Counted from the stretch's first letter, positions 47,895 through 61,001 are shown. The stretch is 64,000 bases of DNA from Liolophura sinensis (GCF_032854445.1 NC_088300.1:65262984-65326983), one strand, 5' to 3'. Program-made: numbers and translations. The notes: generated by a model not told the origin, from the letters alone.

Positions 47895-49480
47895 TGTACA
47901 AAATAGGCCTACCCGTGGAATTTGCTTTACTTCAGGACATGTTTCCTGTAATACCTGTATAAATTACCCGTAGCTTCAGGACACCTCACCTATAATCCCT
48001 GTATAAAATACCCGTCGTGTCAGAACATCTTACCTGTAATACCTGTATAAATTACCCGTAGCTTCAGGACACCTCACCTATAATCCCTGTATAAAATACC
48101 CGTCGTGTCAGAACATCTTACCTGTAATACCTGTATAAAATACCCGTGGATTCAAGACATCTTACCTGTAATACCTGTATAAAATATCCGTAGCTTCAGG
48201 ACATCTTACGTACAACATATGTATAAAATACCCGTGGCTTCAGGACATCTCACCTGTAATACCTGTATAAAATACCTCTAGCTTCAGGACATATTAACTA
48301 CAACACCTGTATAATATCCCCATAGCTTCAGGACATCTTACCTATAAAAACTTTATAAAATACGCGTGACGTCAGGACATCTTACCTGTATAAAATACCT
48401 GTATACATGGACATCTCACCTATAACCCCAATATAAAATACCCGTCGACCGGACATCTTACCTGTAATACCTGCATAAAATATCCGTAGCTTCAGGACAT
48501 CTTACCTGAAATAACTGTATTTATTTATTTATTTATTTGATTGGTGTTTTACGCGTACTCAAGAATATTTCACTTATACGACGGCGGTCAGCATTATGGT
48601 GGGTGGAAACCAGGCAGAGCCCGGGGGAAACCCACGACCATCCGCAGGTTGCTGACAGACATTCCCACGTACGGCTGGAGAGGAAGCCAGCATGAGCGTA
48701 ATACCTGTACAAAATATCCGTTATATAGCTTCAGGACATCTTACGTAAAACATATGTATAAAATAACCGTGACTTCAGAACATCTTACCTGTAATACCTG
48801 TATGAATTACCCGTAGCTTCAGGACATCTTACTTATAACACCTGTATAAAGTACCCGTAGCTTCAGGACATCTTACCTATAGCACCTGTATAAAATACCC
48901 GTGACTTCAGGACATCTTGCCAGTAATACCTGTATGAAGTACCCGTGGTGTCTGGACATCTTATCTGTAATACCTGAATAAAGTATCTGTTGCTTCAGGG
49001 CATCTCATCTACAACACTTGTATAAATTGCCCGTGGTTTCAGGACATCTTACCTACAACACCTGTATAAAATACCCGTGACTTCAGGACATCTTACCTGT
49101 AATACCCGTATAAAGTACCCAAAGTGTCAGGACATCTTACCTGTAATACCTGTATACAGTACCCGTAGCTTATAGACATCTTACCTACAACACCTGCATA
49201 AAATATCCGTGACTTCAGTGCATTTTACCTGCAATACTTGCATAAAATACTCGTGGTGTCAGGACATCTTACTTGTAATACCTGTATAAAATACCCATGA
49301 CTTCAGTACATTTTACCTCCAATACTTGCATAAAATACCCGTCGTGTCAGGACACCTGTATAAAGTTCCCCTGGCTTCAGGGCATCTTACCTACAAACAC
49401 TCGTATAAATTACCCTTGGCTTCAGGACATCTTGCTTACAACACTTGTGTAAAGTACTCGGAGCTTCAGGACATGTCACC
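47895..49480. repeat. Large minisatellite, ~44-bp unit, over 30 copies
   Basis: Unit: cttcaggacatcttacctgt, aatacctgtataaaataccc, gtga. Two consecutive 88-bp dimers near 47950-48125 are essentially identical, showing a recent higher-order duplication. A reverse SINE-A interrupts it at 48519-48697. Confidence 0.95.
48519..48697 (-). mobile_element. SINE-A, reverse, inside minisatellite
   Basis: The complete reverse tail through the ccgcaggttgctgacagac and gaggaagccagcatgag segments is present; the tRNA head is missing. Array units resume on both sides. Confidence 0.9.
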
Positions 49481-49544
49481 TGTAATATCTGGATGCTGTA
49501 TCCACTGTGCCAAATACATGCACTAGTCAAACACTAGTGGGTGA

Positions 49545-49650
49545 CAGACGTGGCACAGGTGGTTAGCACGCCAGCGCGGCGCAATGATACCAATGCCTCT
49601 CACAAATGCGGTCGCTGTGAGTTCAAGTCCAGCTTATGCTGACTTCAAAA
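49545..49650 (+). mobile_element. SINE-A tRNA-like head, isolated
   Basis: Contains the A-box-like tggcacaggtggttagca and the B-box region tgcggtcgctgtgagttcaa, ending at agcttatgctgacttc. The tail is absent. The lack of real tRNA folding and the SINE context exclude a tRNA gene. Confidence 0.75.
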
Positions 49651-49769
49651 CAGTTTTTCACTTGAGGATTTGGCGTTTTACGTTAAATAAAAGTTTAATT
49701 TAATAAAATTGACGCTGTGAAATGTAAAGTCGAAATTTAAAACCTCCCAGTCAACAAATTCCTGTTGAG

Positions 49770-50097
49770 TTAATTTGAGCGAGTGATTGAGTGCTTGGGG
49801 TTTAACGTCGTACTCAACAATTTTTCAGTCATATGCCGACGAAGGCATCCTTAAAGTGCATGTAATGTACCTCCATGTCGCAGGACGGTTTTCCACCGCT
49901 CTTTTATCTAGTGCTGCTTCACTGAGACGCCTTACCGAAGGCAAGTAAGCTGCCCCGCCCGAGCCATTATACTGATACGGGTCAACCAGTCGTTGCACTA
50001 TCCCCTTCATGCTAAAGGCCAAGCGAGGAAGTTACAACTTTCTCTTTCAAAAGTCTTAGGTGTGACTCGACCCAGGATTGACCTTGGATCTACCGCT
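49770..50097 (-). mobile_element. SINE-B, reverse, nearly full
   Basis: Starts with the reverse tail (gagtgattgagtgcttgggg) and ends in the tRNA-like head (ttggatctaccgctcccg). The repeat gagttaa on both sides (about 49767 and 50105) may be the target duplication. Confidence 0.88.
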
Positions 50098-50332
50098 CCC
50101 GAAGAGTTAAATCGAAATTAACTATAAATGATTATAAAACTGTATAATGTTCACATCAGTCAATTATCGCATTTATCGCAAATATCTCGAACTAAGTTGC
50201 TACGTTAGCGCAAATATCTCTAAGTGTAAGTTATTACAGGTTGTCACTGTCTCGAACCTTTCGGTTACCATGGACCGGCAACTACAACAAGAACCACAGT
50301 AGTTTGCCCCAAATTGATAATCTGACGATTTT

Positions 50333-50412
50333 ATCTATTTATTTCTTTGGTGTTTCACGCCGTACTCAAGAATATTTCACTTATACGACTTATCGGCGGC
50401 TGACCATTTTAA
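50333..50412 (-). mobile_element. SINE-A 3' fragment, reverse
   Basis: Contains tttatttctttggtgtttca, ctcaagaatatttcacttat and a short middle piece. Confidence 0.75.
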
Positions 50413-50675
50413 GCGTGGAGCAAGTCAGCGTACAGAGTGACTTAAAGCGTCTCAAAGTGGCGCTATGCAATCACCCGCCAAATTCGCGTTATAACAATCG
50501 ACTTCGCTATGCTGGCGACCCGCCTGGAGAATGGCAACTCAGATCATTGCATCAGGGCATTCGGAAGCGATACACCTGCTCGAAATCTCTTTTTTGGCAT
50601 ACGAAAAAATATCATAGACACCTACCGAAACGTCCTAGTTGATGTCATTTTCCAAGATACGGCTACCTTGAGATA

Positions 50676-50943
50676 GGGGGCCCTCCGTGGCTCAATTCGT
50701 TAGCGCGCTAGCGCAGCGTAATGACCCAGGAGTCTGTCACCAATGCGGTCGCTGTGAGTTCAAGTCCAGCTCATGATGGCTTCCTCTCCGGCTGTATGTG
50801 GGAAGGTCTGTCAGCAACCTGCGGATGGTCGTGGGTTTCCCCCGGGCTCTGCCCGGTTTCCACCCACCATAATGCTGGCCGCCGTCGTATAAGTGAAATA
50901 TTGTTGAGTACGGCGTAAAACACCAATCAAATAAATAAATAAA
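50676..50943 (+). mobile_element. SINE-A, full length
   Basis: A full head-to-tail copy. The 12-bp target duplication taccttgagata is exact (50664-50675 and 50944-50955). Confidence 0.95.
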
Positions 50944-50955
50944 TACCTTGAGATA

Positions 50956-53040
50956 CTTATTGATTAGCTAACTTTGGTGGGCCACTTTCTGTTTGACAAT
51001 TCACAATTATGTAAGACCTTGTGCGCCATTTGCATACTATTTCTACAATGTTTGTATTAAAATTTGCGGGGCATGGAAGAATCGAGTTTTTGAATTGAGC
51101 CATAGTTAGTCAGTTGCAGCGTGTATACAATGGATGTTTCCTAATTTTAGTAATATGAGAATTAAACCGCCTTTTATTACAATCGCCAAATGCCTTTGCC
51201 ACTTTTTGAAATTTGAGATTAATCAAATATATGCCCGCTGAGTTTGATTAAATTTGACAAATTTAATCAAGCTCTTACGCGATAAACCGTTAATCTGAGA
51301 AAGTCCTCTTAGGTGTAGATCATCGAGTCATTGCAATATAACAATAACATAGTCGTATATATTGTCGAGGAAATTAGACCTGGCGCATTATTGCGCTCAT
51401 CAATAGGATGTTCCTTCGTCATTATCACTAAACACTGATATAGATTACAAGAGGGTCAAAATTTGTTGGTATAGCAGCATAACTGCTTCCGTTTATCAGA
51501 TTGGAAATTGTGCTTATAACCAGTCATTTCTTAATATAACACTCGAATTCATCGACATAACCGTCAAGCAATATAGCTTCGGGAAATATTAGTGGTGTCA
51601 CAATTCGCTTCGTCATATCACAGCATTTATGACCCCACTGCCAGAGTTCTATGGCAGTTAGCGAATAGAAAATGGTACGATATTTCCAACAAAAAACTCA
51701 AGTTAATATAACTTATTTCGATAAAAAACAAAAACAAAAACAGCTTAATAAAAAACAAAAACAAACAACAGAGCTGTGTTTACTTTCCTATGTAAGAGAT
51801 AGTGCTTATTAGGAACAGGTTTGCATTGTTCATTTGTCTATATTAGAATATCGCCTATGACAAGGATGTTGGAAAGTTTCGGGGTAATGTGACCTGGGCC
51901 CCAGCTGGGCGCTCTGAAATTAATAAACGGTCGTCTAATTCTACAGGCATCGATCAAGACAATGTGTCAGCTATCATGGCGCAGAGACTGTAGCAGTCTG
52001 TATATGGTTGTGTTCCGGGCTTAACACAGGGAGCAAACCCTCTTGCCCTTCACGCATTAACGTTTAACCTATCAGCTTGTAGTCAGGCCTGATTTAACTC
52101 ATTTTCAGGCTAGCAATCCCATCCCACTACGAACCTATTACATCATCATCTGAAGATCTAAGACTCGAGATGAGGCGATGTATTCGTCAACTGTACCATT
52201 TATAAACATTCGATATCCAAGATATGCAAGCGGTTAAGCTACAAAGATTGAAGAGTCATATCACAGAATCGACATGATTTTCAGTTTACATCATTCACCT
52301 TAAGTTAATTGCTTTTGTGGACTGACCACAGAACATCAGTTAGCCACGCCCACGAGATAAATTTTGTAAATCTTTTTTCAACGCCATTATTTATACTCAA
52401 TGACACGTTTGAGCACTGCTCATATTTTACTTTAGAATTCCACAAAAGAATGTATCAAATAGCCTACATACTTTGGTACAAACAAATTAATGGTTAATTC
52501 TTCACGACGTTGTTGTTGTGGAGGACATCCCGATCGTACTTATTTTACACAGTTTTCCATCCTCCCACCCAGTTATGGGAATGGAACATTCGTATTACAG
52601 ATTTCTCTGCATCACCATTTCACATTAAACCCTGCATTCTTGAAAGGTGTTACGACTCAGGGGTTCAGACCATTTATACCATACACGCATAAAGAACAGA
52701 AACGTGTCAGTGGGGTGTCCTGGACTGTGGTGGACTGACTGAAACCACCTTCAGTTAGAAATATGATAATTTTTGGTGACGGTCCCATCTGTGTGGCTGT
52801 GACCTGGGTCAACATGTAACTCAAATCTCGCTGAAAAGTGCGGACAGCAGATTTCTACACTGATATACCCTATGATTCTTCCTTAACCGGGAGAAAGTGT
52901 TGCAGTATAAACATCCGTATTTGATAACACCCTTAATACGGACAGATGTAATTGAACAAGTAAAAAGATATTCATATACTCTTTTGGTGGTTCAGCTTAT
53001 GTATATCACCGTGTACGAATTTGGTATTTCACCTCTCAAG
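50956..53040. other. No supported gene
   Basis: The frame at 52490-52738 (plus, 82 codons) shows no domain. The 51880-52090 stretch is GC-balanced and could be conserved non-coding sequence, but nothing in it is diagnostic. Confidence 0.45.
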
Positions 53041-53049
53041 TATGAATGA

Positions 53050-53225
53050 TGGAATGAATGATGGATTGGGGCTTAATGTCATAATAACAATTTTTCAGTC
53101 ACGTGACGACAAGGAGTCATTAGATGTATGTACATATACTGAGGCAGGGTGAGTCCATGCCGCCACAGTGCCGCGCCATTGAGGTAGGGTGTAGAAGACA
53201 CCAGACATGGTATCTCAACCAGTTA
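53050..53225 (+). mobile_element. SINE-C, diverged
   Basis: Second copy of the family at 32.9 kb: acaatttttcagtcacgtga cgacaaggagtcattag, gcagggtgagtccatg, gaagacaccagac. Confidence 0.6.
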
Positions 53226-53269
53226 CATTAAGAAAGTCAGGAGGCAGAATCCAGTGGTGAATGAAACTG

Positions 53270-54478
53270 AATAATGGTACAAACAATCTCTGTTTTCATA
53301 TGAATACGACTATATGCAGAAATTACTTAAAAGTAATATCTTTAAAGCTCGATCCTTTTCATTTACCAAGCGGTATATTGATGATCTACTGCGTTAAATA
53401 ATCCCCATATTGCTGAAGCGATGAAGGAAATCTATCCGCCTTCATTGGATTTAAAGGAGACAACAGATAGTCCTGAGGGTACATCTTATTTGGATCTACA
53501 TCTGTACAAAGACGGACAAGGTCTCCTTTCACGCTGTCTTTACAACAAAAGGGATAATTTCAATTTTGATATTGTAAATTATCCTTATTTAGATAGCAAT
53601 ATACCAAAGGGTCCTGTGTATAGCCTACATATCTCGCCTTGTAGCATTTGTCAGATCTTGCGTTGATTGTGATGACTTTAATCTGCGTCACAAGTTGCTA
53701 GTTCAAAAACTAGTTTGTCAAGGATACTCCATCAAACGCCTTCATTCTAAGTTTCTCAAATTTTACAATGAATATAACACTCTCGTTGGCAGGTATGGAC
53801 AGAGCGTTCAGAATCTCTGGCGATCTGCATTGTGATCAACCACGTAGACGGCGCTGTTATCCCTATGTACATATCTATCACGTACATGGTATTTAACAAC
53901 ATAGATGGCGCTGGTTGTCCAGTGTAACCGTCCATCTTGTATGTCATGTGTAACATCATAGATGGCGCCTCTTGTAACATGAGATCTTTACATATTAACG
54001 GGAAAGACGTAATCGTCCGTTACTTTTGAATCATAATCTGATCGGTTAGGGTCTGTAACGCTCGTCATTTTCAAACTGTATCTAATACCGCTTAACCTGG
54101 GGCTAGGGACCGTAAAGGTAGCCATGCTAATTACATCAGCATGATGCCTTTATGAACAGTTGCAATTAAAGCGCGACTAAGATACTTGTTTAGCTGTTAT
54201 TTGACATGGAACTCATTCACGCACTACGAATTTGAACTTTGATATGGAATTCATGCCTAGAATATTCATTGTCTGCCCGGCATCATTGAAAACTGATGAC
54301 CGCTTCTCTCTTGTGTGTTACCGGCTTTATTTCTTATTTGTATAATTTCTTACATGCCTTTGTCTTCGGGAGTTAGTGTTAAACGTTGTTGTGGAAATGG
54401 ACCTTGCGATTATCGACTTGGAACGCCCTTTACGGACTACGAATGGTATAGGAATGTCGGACTTGACGTTTATATTCC
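53270..54478 (+). pseudogene. Reverse-transcriptase element relic (copy 3, with RT catalytic box)
   Basis: This is the most complete copy. It retains the RT catalytic YIDD box near 53370-53390, then a stop, then 81 codons (53421-53666) with YLDLHLYKD and KRDNFNF..YPYLDSNIP blocks typical of a widespread metazoan RT family. Further frame changes lead to the DDFNLRHKL..QGYSIKRLH region ending at about 53835. A 3' noncoding region follows, shared with the copies at 20.6, 42.6 and 61.0 kb. The N-terminal RT part is missing. It is non-functional. Assignment to Penelope-like or another non-LTR group is undecided. Confidence 0.75.
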
Positions 54479-54520
54479 TGTCTGGTCTGGTGTCTGGTCT
54501 GGTGTCTGGTCTGGTGCCGC
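54479..54520. repeat. (tctggtctggtg)n junction repeat
   Basis: Three tandem 12-bp units lie exactly where the plus-strand RT relic meets the minus-strand gag-pol relic. Confidence 0.8.
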
Positions 54521-57448
54521 TGCGGCGGGTAACAAGAAGACCATCTTTAGCAATAGTGACGGTGTTTAGGTATCGCTTTACGTCTTTTAATGTCGGTGGA
54601 CTTCTTAGAGGGGCGGGTGCCTTGCTTGAGATGGGCATGGGCACAACGTAGATCAGGCATTCAGACTGGAAGGCAAGCCATCCGGAAGGAATGGTGAAAG
54701 GCAGTTAGGTATGCCCACTGAGAATTTCGTTAGGCGAGCACCGATGGACAACACAACTTTCAGAACATTGGACAAATGAACACACCTGACAGGAGGGATT
54801 GTCAGTCAGGAGCATTTCGACTTGGAAAGTCTGAAGGGACATTAACAGAACCAGCTACATGGCGGATAGAAGACTAGTATCGGCTGGCGGTGGACAGGAA
54901 TGTTGACACCCTTAGACTGGCACAAAACTCGCCACGACATAGTTTAGGCTTGGATACAGGACTTACTGTCCGTAAGAATGCAGGCCTTGTGGGAGGATTG
55001 CACTATGTATGGATGAAAGTCCTTGGTTGCCACCGCAATGAACAGTGCTTCAATTTCACATTGGAGCCACGTTATCTGTCATAGTAGAAGTTTCGAACTG
55101 AAGAATCCCCCGAGATGTTGGCGAGAATTGCGGGCTACATACAGAGTAGCTGTCTTTTGACGGATCCGTCTGTGACGATCCATAGTTGGTCCTCTGGGCG
55201 GGGCAGAACAATGGCTTTATTAGTGGATAAGGCCTGTTGGGCTGAGTGAAAAGCCTGTAGTTGTTCATCAGACCACACGATTTTGTCATTTGATTGACGT
55301 CCAGCGGTGAGAGGGTCCAACGGAGACAAGATGCTAGAACAGCGTGGAATTACTCGAGGAAAGATCTTGCAGGCCCCCATAAATGAGCGTAAGCCATGAA
55401 CGGCACAGGACACCAGGGCAGCAATACGTAAGGGCTGGTGTGGATAGGTCCCTCCGGCCAGACCCAACCTAAGATGGAGACTGAGGAGGGGGCGACTGTC
55501 TTGGGGGAGGACAGACGCAAGCTGTTTTTCTGTAGTGTTTGTAGTAGTCTTTCCCATATAGAGAGTAATTCCTCTGGTGTTTGGGCACCGCAGCAAAGAT
55601 CATCTGCTAGTTTGGCAACTGTGCCCTACTCTAGAAAGTCTCCCAGAACTACATTAGTACATTAGTTCCTCTAAGGCAGCCTCCGAGCCTGGCATCCCCA
55701 TTACGGACCGTGGATAAACAACGACGCCACGAAACGGAGTAGCGACACCGCAATACTTCATTGAATCCTTAGAAAGAGGGATCTGGTAGAACGCAAGTGA
55801 GAGGTCGGTAGTTATTATACACTTCCACCGACCAATTTGGCGTAGGGTGGAATCCACGTCTGGCATAACAGAAGGTTGAGGTTTGCTAAAACGAGCCACG
55901 TCAGCAAAGGCAGTCACAAGACGGGAGCCACCACTTGGTTCCTTAACCTAAAATGAAAGATTCAGGTATTCCATAGATATCCCGGCCTCCTCGTGTCGTT
56001 GAAATACTCCGACTTCTTGTAATTCATCAGACTTGTATTGAAGCCCCATAAGACTGTCACGGGACTAAAGGGAGAGCCGGTCTTTTCTTTGTGGAGGTTG
56101 AACGAGATCCATATTTACAACTGACTGGGCCTGAGGCGCCATTGTGGCCTACGGGTTCTGTGTTAAAGATATCATCGTAATTGACCAGGATATCTCGGAA
56201 CTTGGCTTTCATGGCTGGGGACAGGATATTATTGCGGTCAATGCTAACACTGCTGGAGTGAAGTGTGATGATTTCGTCGTCGCCTGAGGCTCCGGAAACG
56301 AGAAATCTGTCGTTGTGGAAAAAAACTGGCCGTATTTGGCAAACGTGTTCACGACGAAGAACAGTTTTGGGTTCACTGGTCAGGTTAGGTACGTGTATCT
56401 TTCCTGATACGCGAGTTAACAGATGGGGTTATGGCCACATAAGAGCTGGCCAGAATGTATCTGGCACGTTCAATTCACCCGGCCAAATTGTTGACGGATG
56501 AGATGGGGCGCGAATCAAATGGGCACGGCGGATGGTGTGAGTGGCCGAATGCGGGCTGGCGGAGCCAAATCTATAGTTGGTACCGTCACTAAGTATAATA
56601 ACACGCTTGGCTTGGCGAACGGCAATGTCAATGCGTTCCATGACTGGGGTTTCCTCGAGCATTTCCACGTCCAAGTTTTTAACCACAAGGCCGCAAACGA
56701 AAAATGTTCCGGCAGTGTGAAGTCAACTTCGCCGACGACGTTGAGCGGGGATGATCCTTCCGCTTGATGTGCTGACTGGAAACTTTTCGTAATCTTCAGG
56801 CCCAACCGCTGGGCAGTGGAAAGTCGTATCATATTGTCTGTCTCACCACTGTCTATGGTGATACGCGTGGTGTGATAGCCATAGAAGACGTCCAGGAAAG
56901 GAGATTGGCGTACCTGTATTCTGTACGTAGATGCGGATTCTGCTGTTACTTCGTCAGAAAACTGCTGTTACTTCGGCAATGTCGCCGCTGGGCTGTTCGA
57001 CGATATTTACGATTTGGCGGGCCTTGGCGATATATTTGCGGTCTTGTTCAGGGAGGTAATAGCACTCACTCAAAAAATGGGGGCTCGGTCGCCTTTCTTC
57101 TTTACACAGTGGGCATGATTTTTGGGCGCGGGTGTTAGCAGAGGCAAACTTATTCTTAAATGTACCTGTACGCAATACTTTTGCCTTCTCCGTTGTTTTG
57201 ATTTCATCAAGGAGGGTGGCAAGCGCCTGTGAAATCTCAGGTTTTATCGACGCTAATGTTCTGGAGCGTAGGTCTGTGTCGTATCGCTGTTTAATGAGCT
57301 GAGGAAGTGCGGGGTGTAAAAGTCGCAACCATGTACGGACGACAAAATTTTCGAGGGTAGGGGAGAGTTCTTCGTCCTCAGCTACAGCAGCATTGTGGAG
57401 TTGAATGCCGCCGTCACGCAGTAGTAAATTATCTTCAACAAACGCCAT
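54521..57448 (-). pseudogene. Decayed gag-pol LTR-type retrotransposon relic
   Basis: In order on the minus strand: a gag-like frame from Met at 57448 to 56954, ending in a Cys/His cluster (CPLCKEE..HFLSECYY); an aspartic protease with the DSG active site at about 56854-56846; the RT domain at about 55917-55600 with LADD at the catalytic box (55607-55599); an RNase H start (VTDGS near 55175); the RNase H / 'VRHVAGS' region near 54860; and an integrase N-terminal stretch to about 54530. Frameshifts and stops separate the parts, and the rest of the integrase and both LTRs are not seen. The order PR-RT-RH-IN fits Ty3/Gypsy-like elements. It is clearly inactive. Confidence 0.8.
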
Positions 57449-58040
57449 GAGTCCAACAACACAACAGGAAGAGAGAGAAAACAGGTCAGAGCGCCCCCTG
57501 TGCAGGCAGGGTGGGTAACTCTGCACAAACACTGACATGTAACCTGAACTACATAACCATAATACTTTGGCACAGCGCGAACACCTCAACACTATACCCC
57601 ATCTGCAAGTTTGATACTGAATTTTACCTTCTTTCCTTGCGAAATCACCGGGATTCGCCCGGTTTATTTCTACGCGCAGCCTTACGATCAGAAAACTTTA
57701 GGCTTTAACATGAACACGGTGTCGGCAATTTGCTCTGCGGCGCTAAAATGTATGGTCATATTTCACAGAAATATGGCTGTAAACTGCAGAGAATAGGGAT
57801 ATTACCGTGAAACAATACGCATTTGAGTGTAAACGGATTTCAATAGTACACATACAGCCTATACAGCCAGATACCACAAATTCTCGGTAAGCGCTTAGCT
57901 TTTAAGAGCAGCCGAGTTGATTACTGTATAACCCATCAAAGAGTTTATCCAATCTTAGTACATCTGTGTCTTTATACGAGTCTGACTTGAAAATAAAAAA
58001 AATAAAAAATGAAATTGGTATACGAACTACGAGAAATCAG
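57449..58040. other. No supported gene
   Basis: May contain the 5' leader or LTR remains of the adjacent relic, but no terminal repeat can be matched within the window. Confidence 0.4.
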
Positions 58041-58723
58041 GTCACAGCGTGGCGTCAAATATAGGTCAGCCGAAAGACTGACACCGTGAAGTTCAACTTC
58101 TGTGAGATACAATGGTAAAATGATAGTGTCACAATTTTGTGGCGCTGGATATTCAATTTGATGATTTTACATCCGGGGAACATCAGCAACAGATCTGACT
58201 GGCTCGGCAGCCGTTGAAAGTCACAAAAGAGGTCGTTTTGTCCATTTCTCTGCAGTGAATTTAGGCCGAGCGCAAAGTTGTTGCTGCACAAATAAGTTGT
58301 AACTATTGCTGCTGGATATCCCAGGGTGATGGCTAGATTTTCGTGGGATTTATAAAGTGGTCTGGGTTCTGCTGAGGACGACACAGGTAAACCCTATCAT
58401 CGATGTTACTGCATGGCCAGAAATAAAGCAGTAATCTGTGTAGAGGTTGGTCGAGGTACCCATGCAACCGACAAATTTCTTCCAACCTTCTGCGTTCAGT
58501 TGAAAATTCTGCCACTTTTTCTTCTTGTATTGAATTGTAAGTATTGTACAAAATACTGACCTATTTTACTTGCTGTTGATGATGTTTTCCACTTGAGGAC
58601 ACTTTGGAAATTATTATGACTTGGAAATAGCTTGACAGCTCCGTTTGGCGGGGTCACGCGAGTGTAGGGTGGTAGTGTAGTAATGTGGAAGTTTTCACTG
58701 TACGCCTCAAAACTGGCATACAT
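58041..58723 (-). CDS. Candidate multi-exon coding region, unrecognised
   Basis: Three adjoining minus-strand frames look protein-like. The first, from ATG at 58723, ends at a donor-like atag|gtcagt near 58562 and contains ITTLPPYTRVTPPNGAVKLF. The second (about 58530-58385) contains the charged stretch EEKVAEFSTERRRLEEICRL. The third runs to TGA at 58055, preceded by an acceptor-like gtcgtcctcag. Two frames compete over the last part, so the joining is unclear. No domain is recognised. It could be a host gene or an old transposon. Confidence 0.22.
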
Positions 58724-58866
58724 AATTCGTCATAGTTCTCAGGGATTTGTCATATTTACATCTCACTTGATGGTGAATTCAAGGAGTAAGACAGCTACAA
58801 ATGTGTAAGATATGGCTCTATGTCAGCTGTGTTTTGAGTCTGTTGCCATTAAGGTAAAACAACGAT

Positions 58867-59217
58867 TTGTTATTGTCACCATTGTCCACAACGCCAGTCG
58901 TATTTGATACCTTTAATTATGTCTTTGTGGACAGAACACGTCAAGGGTATGATACAGTTTCTCGATTATGCCTGCCATATAACATAGGCTACCACCCACT
59001 TACACCACAACAAGACGCCAAGAAGAGACAAGAAGAAACAGTAGAAAAATTACAAAGTTTACAGCTTGTGGTGGCCCAACGTAACAGAAGCACATTCCAC
59101 ATGACGTCACATACTGACGGCATACTCCGCCTTGGTATTTACGACCGGCGTAATATTACGATCCCTTTGAGACACAGCCCCCAGAACTGGACACTTAAAT
59201 GCATGCGTTCTTTATAA
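58867..59217 (+). CDS. Hypothetical ORF, 116 codons
   Basis: An open frame with a helical, charged middle (TPQQDAKKRQEETVEKLQSL) and a stop at 59217. There is no signal, domain or splice support. It begins just beyond the minus-strand candidate, in divergent orientation. Likely spurious or transposon-derived. Confidence 0.18.
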   Translation: MLLSPLSTTPVVFDTFNYVFVDRTRQGYDTVSRLCLPYNIGYHPLTPQQDAKKRQEETVEKLQSLQLVVAQRNRSTFHMTSHTDGILRLGIYDRRNITIPLRHSPQNWTLKCMRSL

Positions 59218-59721
59218 TCCACGGTTATACCAACGTCACCCATTGGAGCAAGATATCAATGTCACGATTATCTATTTCAATATAGTTAGGACTGGTTAAG
59301 TACGGATTGTGCAAGACATAATGTTGCAGAAAATAACGGTAAAATGCAAAGTCATTTTCGAAATTATTACCAGTCATATTCAACAACACAAAATTCCCTC
59401 TTAGAATATAAAGATGAATGTGAATTGGAATTCCTCATTCTTTTCCATTGACGGACAACTGGATGTATGATCCCTAATTTAGAAACGTCATCTCAGAGCA
59501 AAAAATACATTAAATGCTTACAAAACCACACTTCACAAATCCTTTAAGTTTGTAAATATAACGGCCTTACAGCATCAAGAGAGAGAGAGAGAGTAAAACC
59601 AGAGCGTCTACCGTCTACCGTCATTCCGTCTACCGTGAAGAATGTCTTCGATAATAAAGGTAGTTAACAATACCAAACTCAGGTTATTGTCATGATGCTT
59701 GTGTCGGTAGTTTGGAATGTA

Positions 59722-59860
59722 TTTATTCATTTTATTTATTTGATTGTTGTACATGTAATGCCACACTGAAGAACTTTTTCACCTATACAAAGGCGGTCAA
59801 TTACAAGAGTGGCGAAACTGGATGAAAACCCTTGAAAAGCTGCTGACCAATTTTACCAGC
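59722..59860 (-). mobile_element. Diverged SINE-A, reverse
   Basis: Contains atttatttgattgttgtaca, the ctttttcacctatacaaagg tail homolog, and eroded middle parts. Confidence 0.6.
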
Positions 59861-61000
59861 ACTTGTAATGTACAGCTGTGCACACAATACATGTGGTATA
59901 GACAATTGTAGGCTCCAACAAATACAAGACGGCGGAAACGGTCTCATGAGCGCCAACGACCGGTCTTGGTACCAAGGTACAAACTGTAAGTGCGGGGGAA
60001 TCTTCAAATTCCTTGTTATATGTGGTATATATATCTTATAAGAGAAAGACGCGAGTGGCATTTAGCAGAACCCTTGAACGACGACTGAACCACAGAATGT
60101 GAAATCCTACACCTGAATGAGAATAATAAGCACGCAAATTGTCCCAATCCAGGTGTTAAAAGGCAAGAAAGGCCGAAAAAACAGTTGTAATGACCTTTTA
60201 AGCATGTTATCTAAGTATTTATTTCACTTTTGAAATTTTTTATCAGCGTGTTTCTTGTAATATATACCGTTTGATCGAACCCTCTGTCGTAGAGGTCATC
60301 AAAATGGCTGCCAGACGGTGAAGCCATCTTAAGTGTGAGTCACAAACAAGCATCTGTGAGACAGAATTATTGACATGTAGAAATTTTCTGTAAGAAGGAT
60401 GCGTGGTCTTCGTTCAGCCTGACAAGGTTGTGCTCAATCAGCATGGAGCATCAGGTGCTTCACGTTCTCTAGCACACCCTATCCGACAGGGCAGAGTCAC
60501 AGATTTATGCTGTTATTGGACGTTTTATTGTTGGTTTCTGTTAAGGAACATCACTTTGACGGGCGGTGAGCGAAACATTAGAAGGAGGAATCGAACTGAG
60601 TGATTCTAAGTTAGCGTTGCCACGCTAGACACCCCTATTAAAACAATCTGGTCACAATTTAATTCACATCCAATAGTTTGGAAAGCTGGTCCAATAGTCT
60701 GTAACGAGCACCCTTCTGTTCTCGGTGCCATGGTGATAATAAACGGTTAACCAGCGTTCGTAAGATAGTTCAGGTAGTTTTACATGCAGTTTGTTTGAGA
60801 TAGCTTACCTTTCGCTGCTATTCGTTCCACCTGGATGAGGTCACTAGAAGTTTACACTGGCCTCTCCAGTGTCATTCATCGATAAAACTGACCGCTATCG
60901 AATACATGATAACTTCGTGTGTGTTGCATTAAACAACAAATAAATGAATAAATAAATAAATAAATAAAAACATTTAAAGCATTAAGTGTAACATGTAGAC
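59861..61000. other. No supported gene
   Basis: Holds an (AATA)n tract at about 60938-60967 following an eroded gtgttgcattaaacaacaaa tail, likely an old SINE end. No coding signal. Confidence 0.5.
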
Positions 61001-61001
61001 C

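Noticed and set aside
47895-49480. CRISPR-like array
   Set aside because: Units are contiguous imperfect tandem repeats without unique spacers, in a eukaryotic genome.
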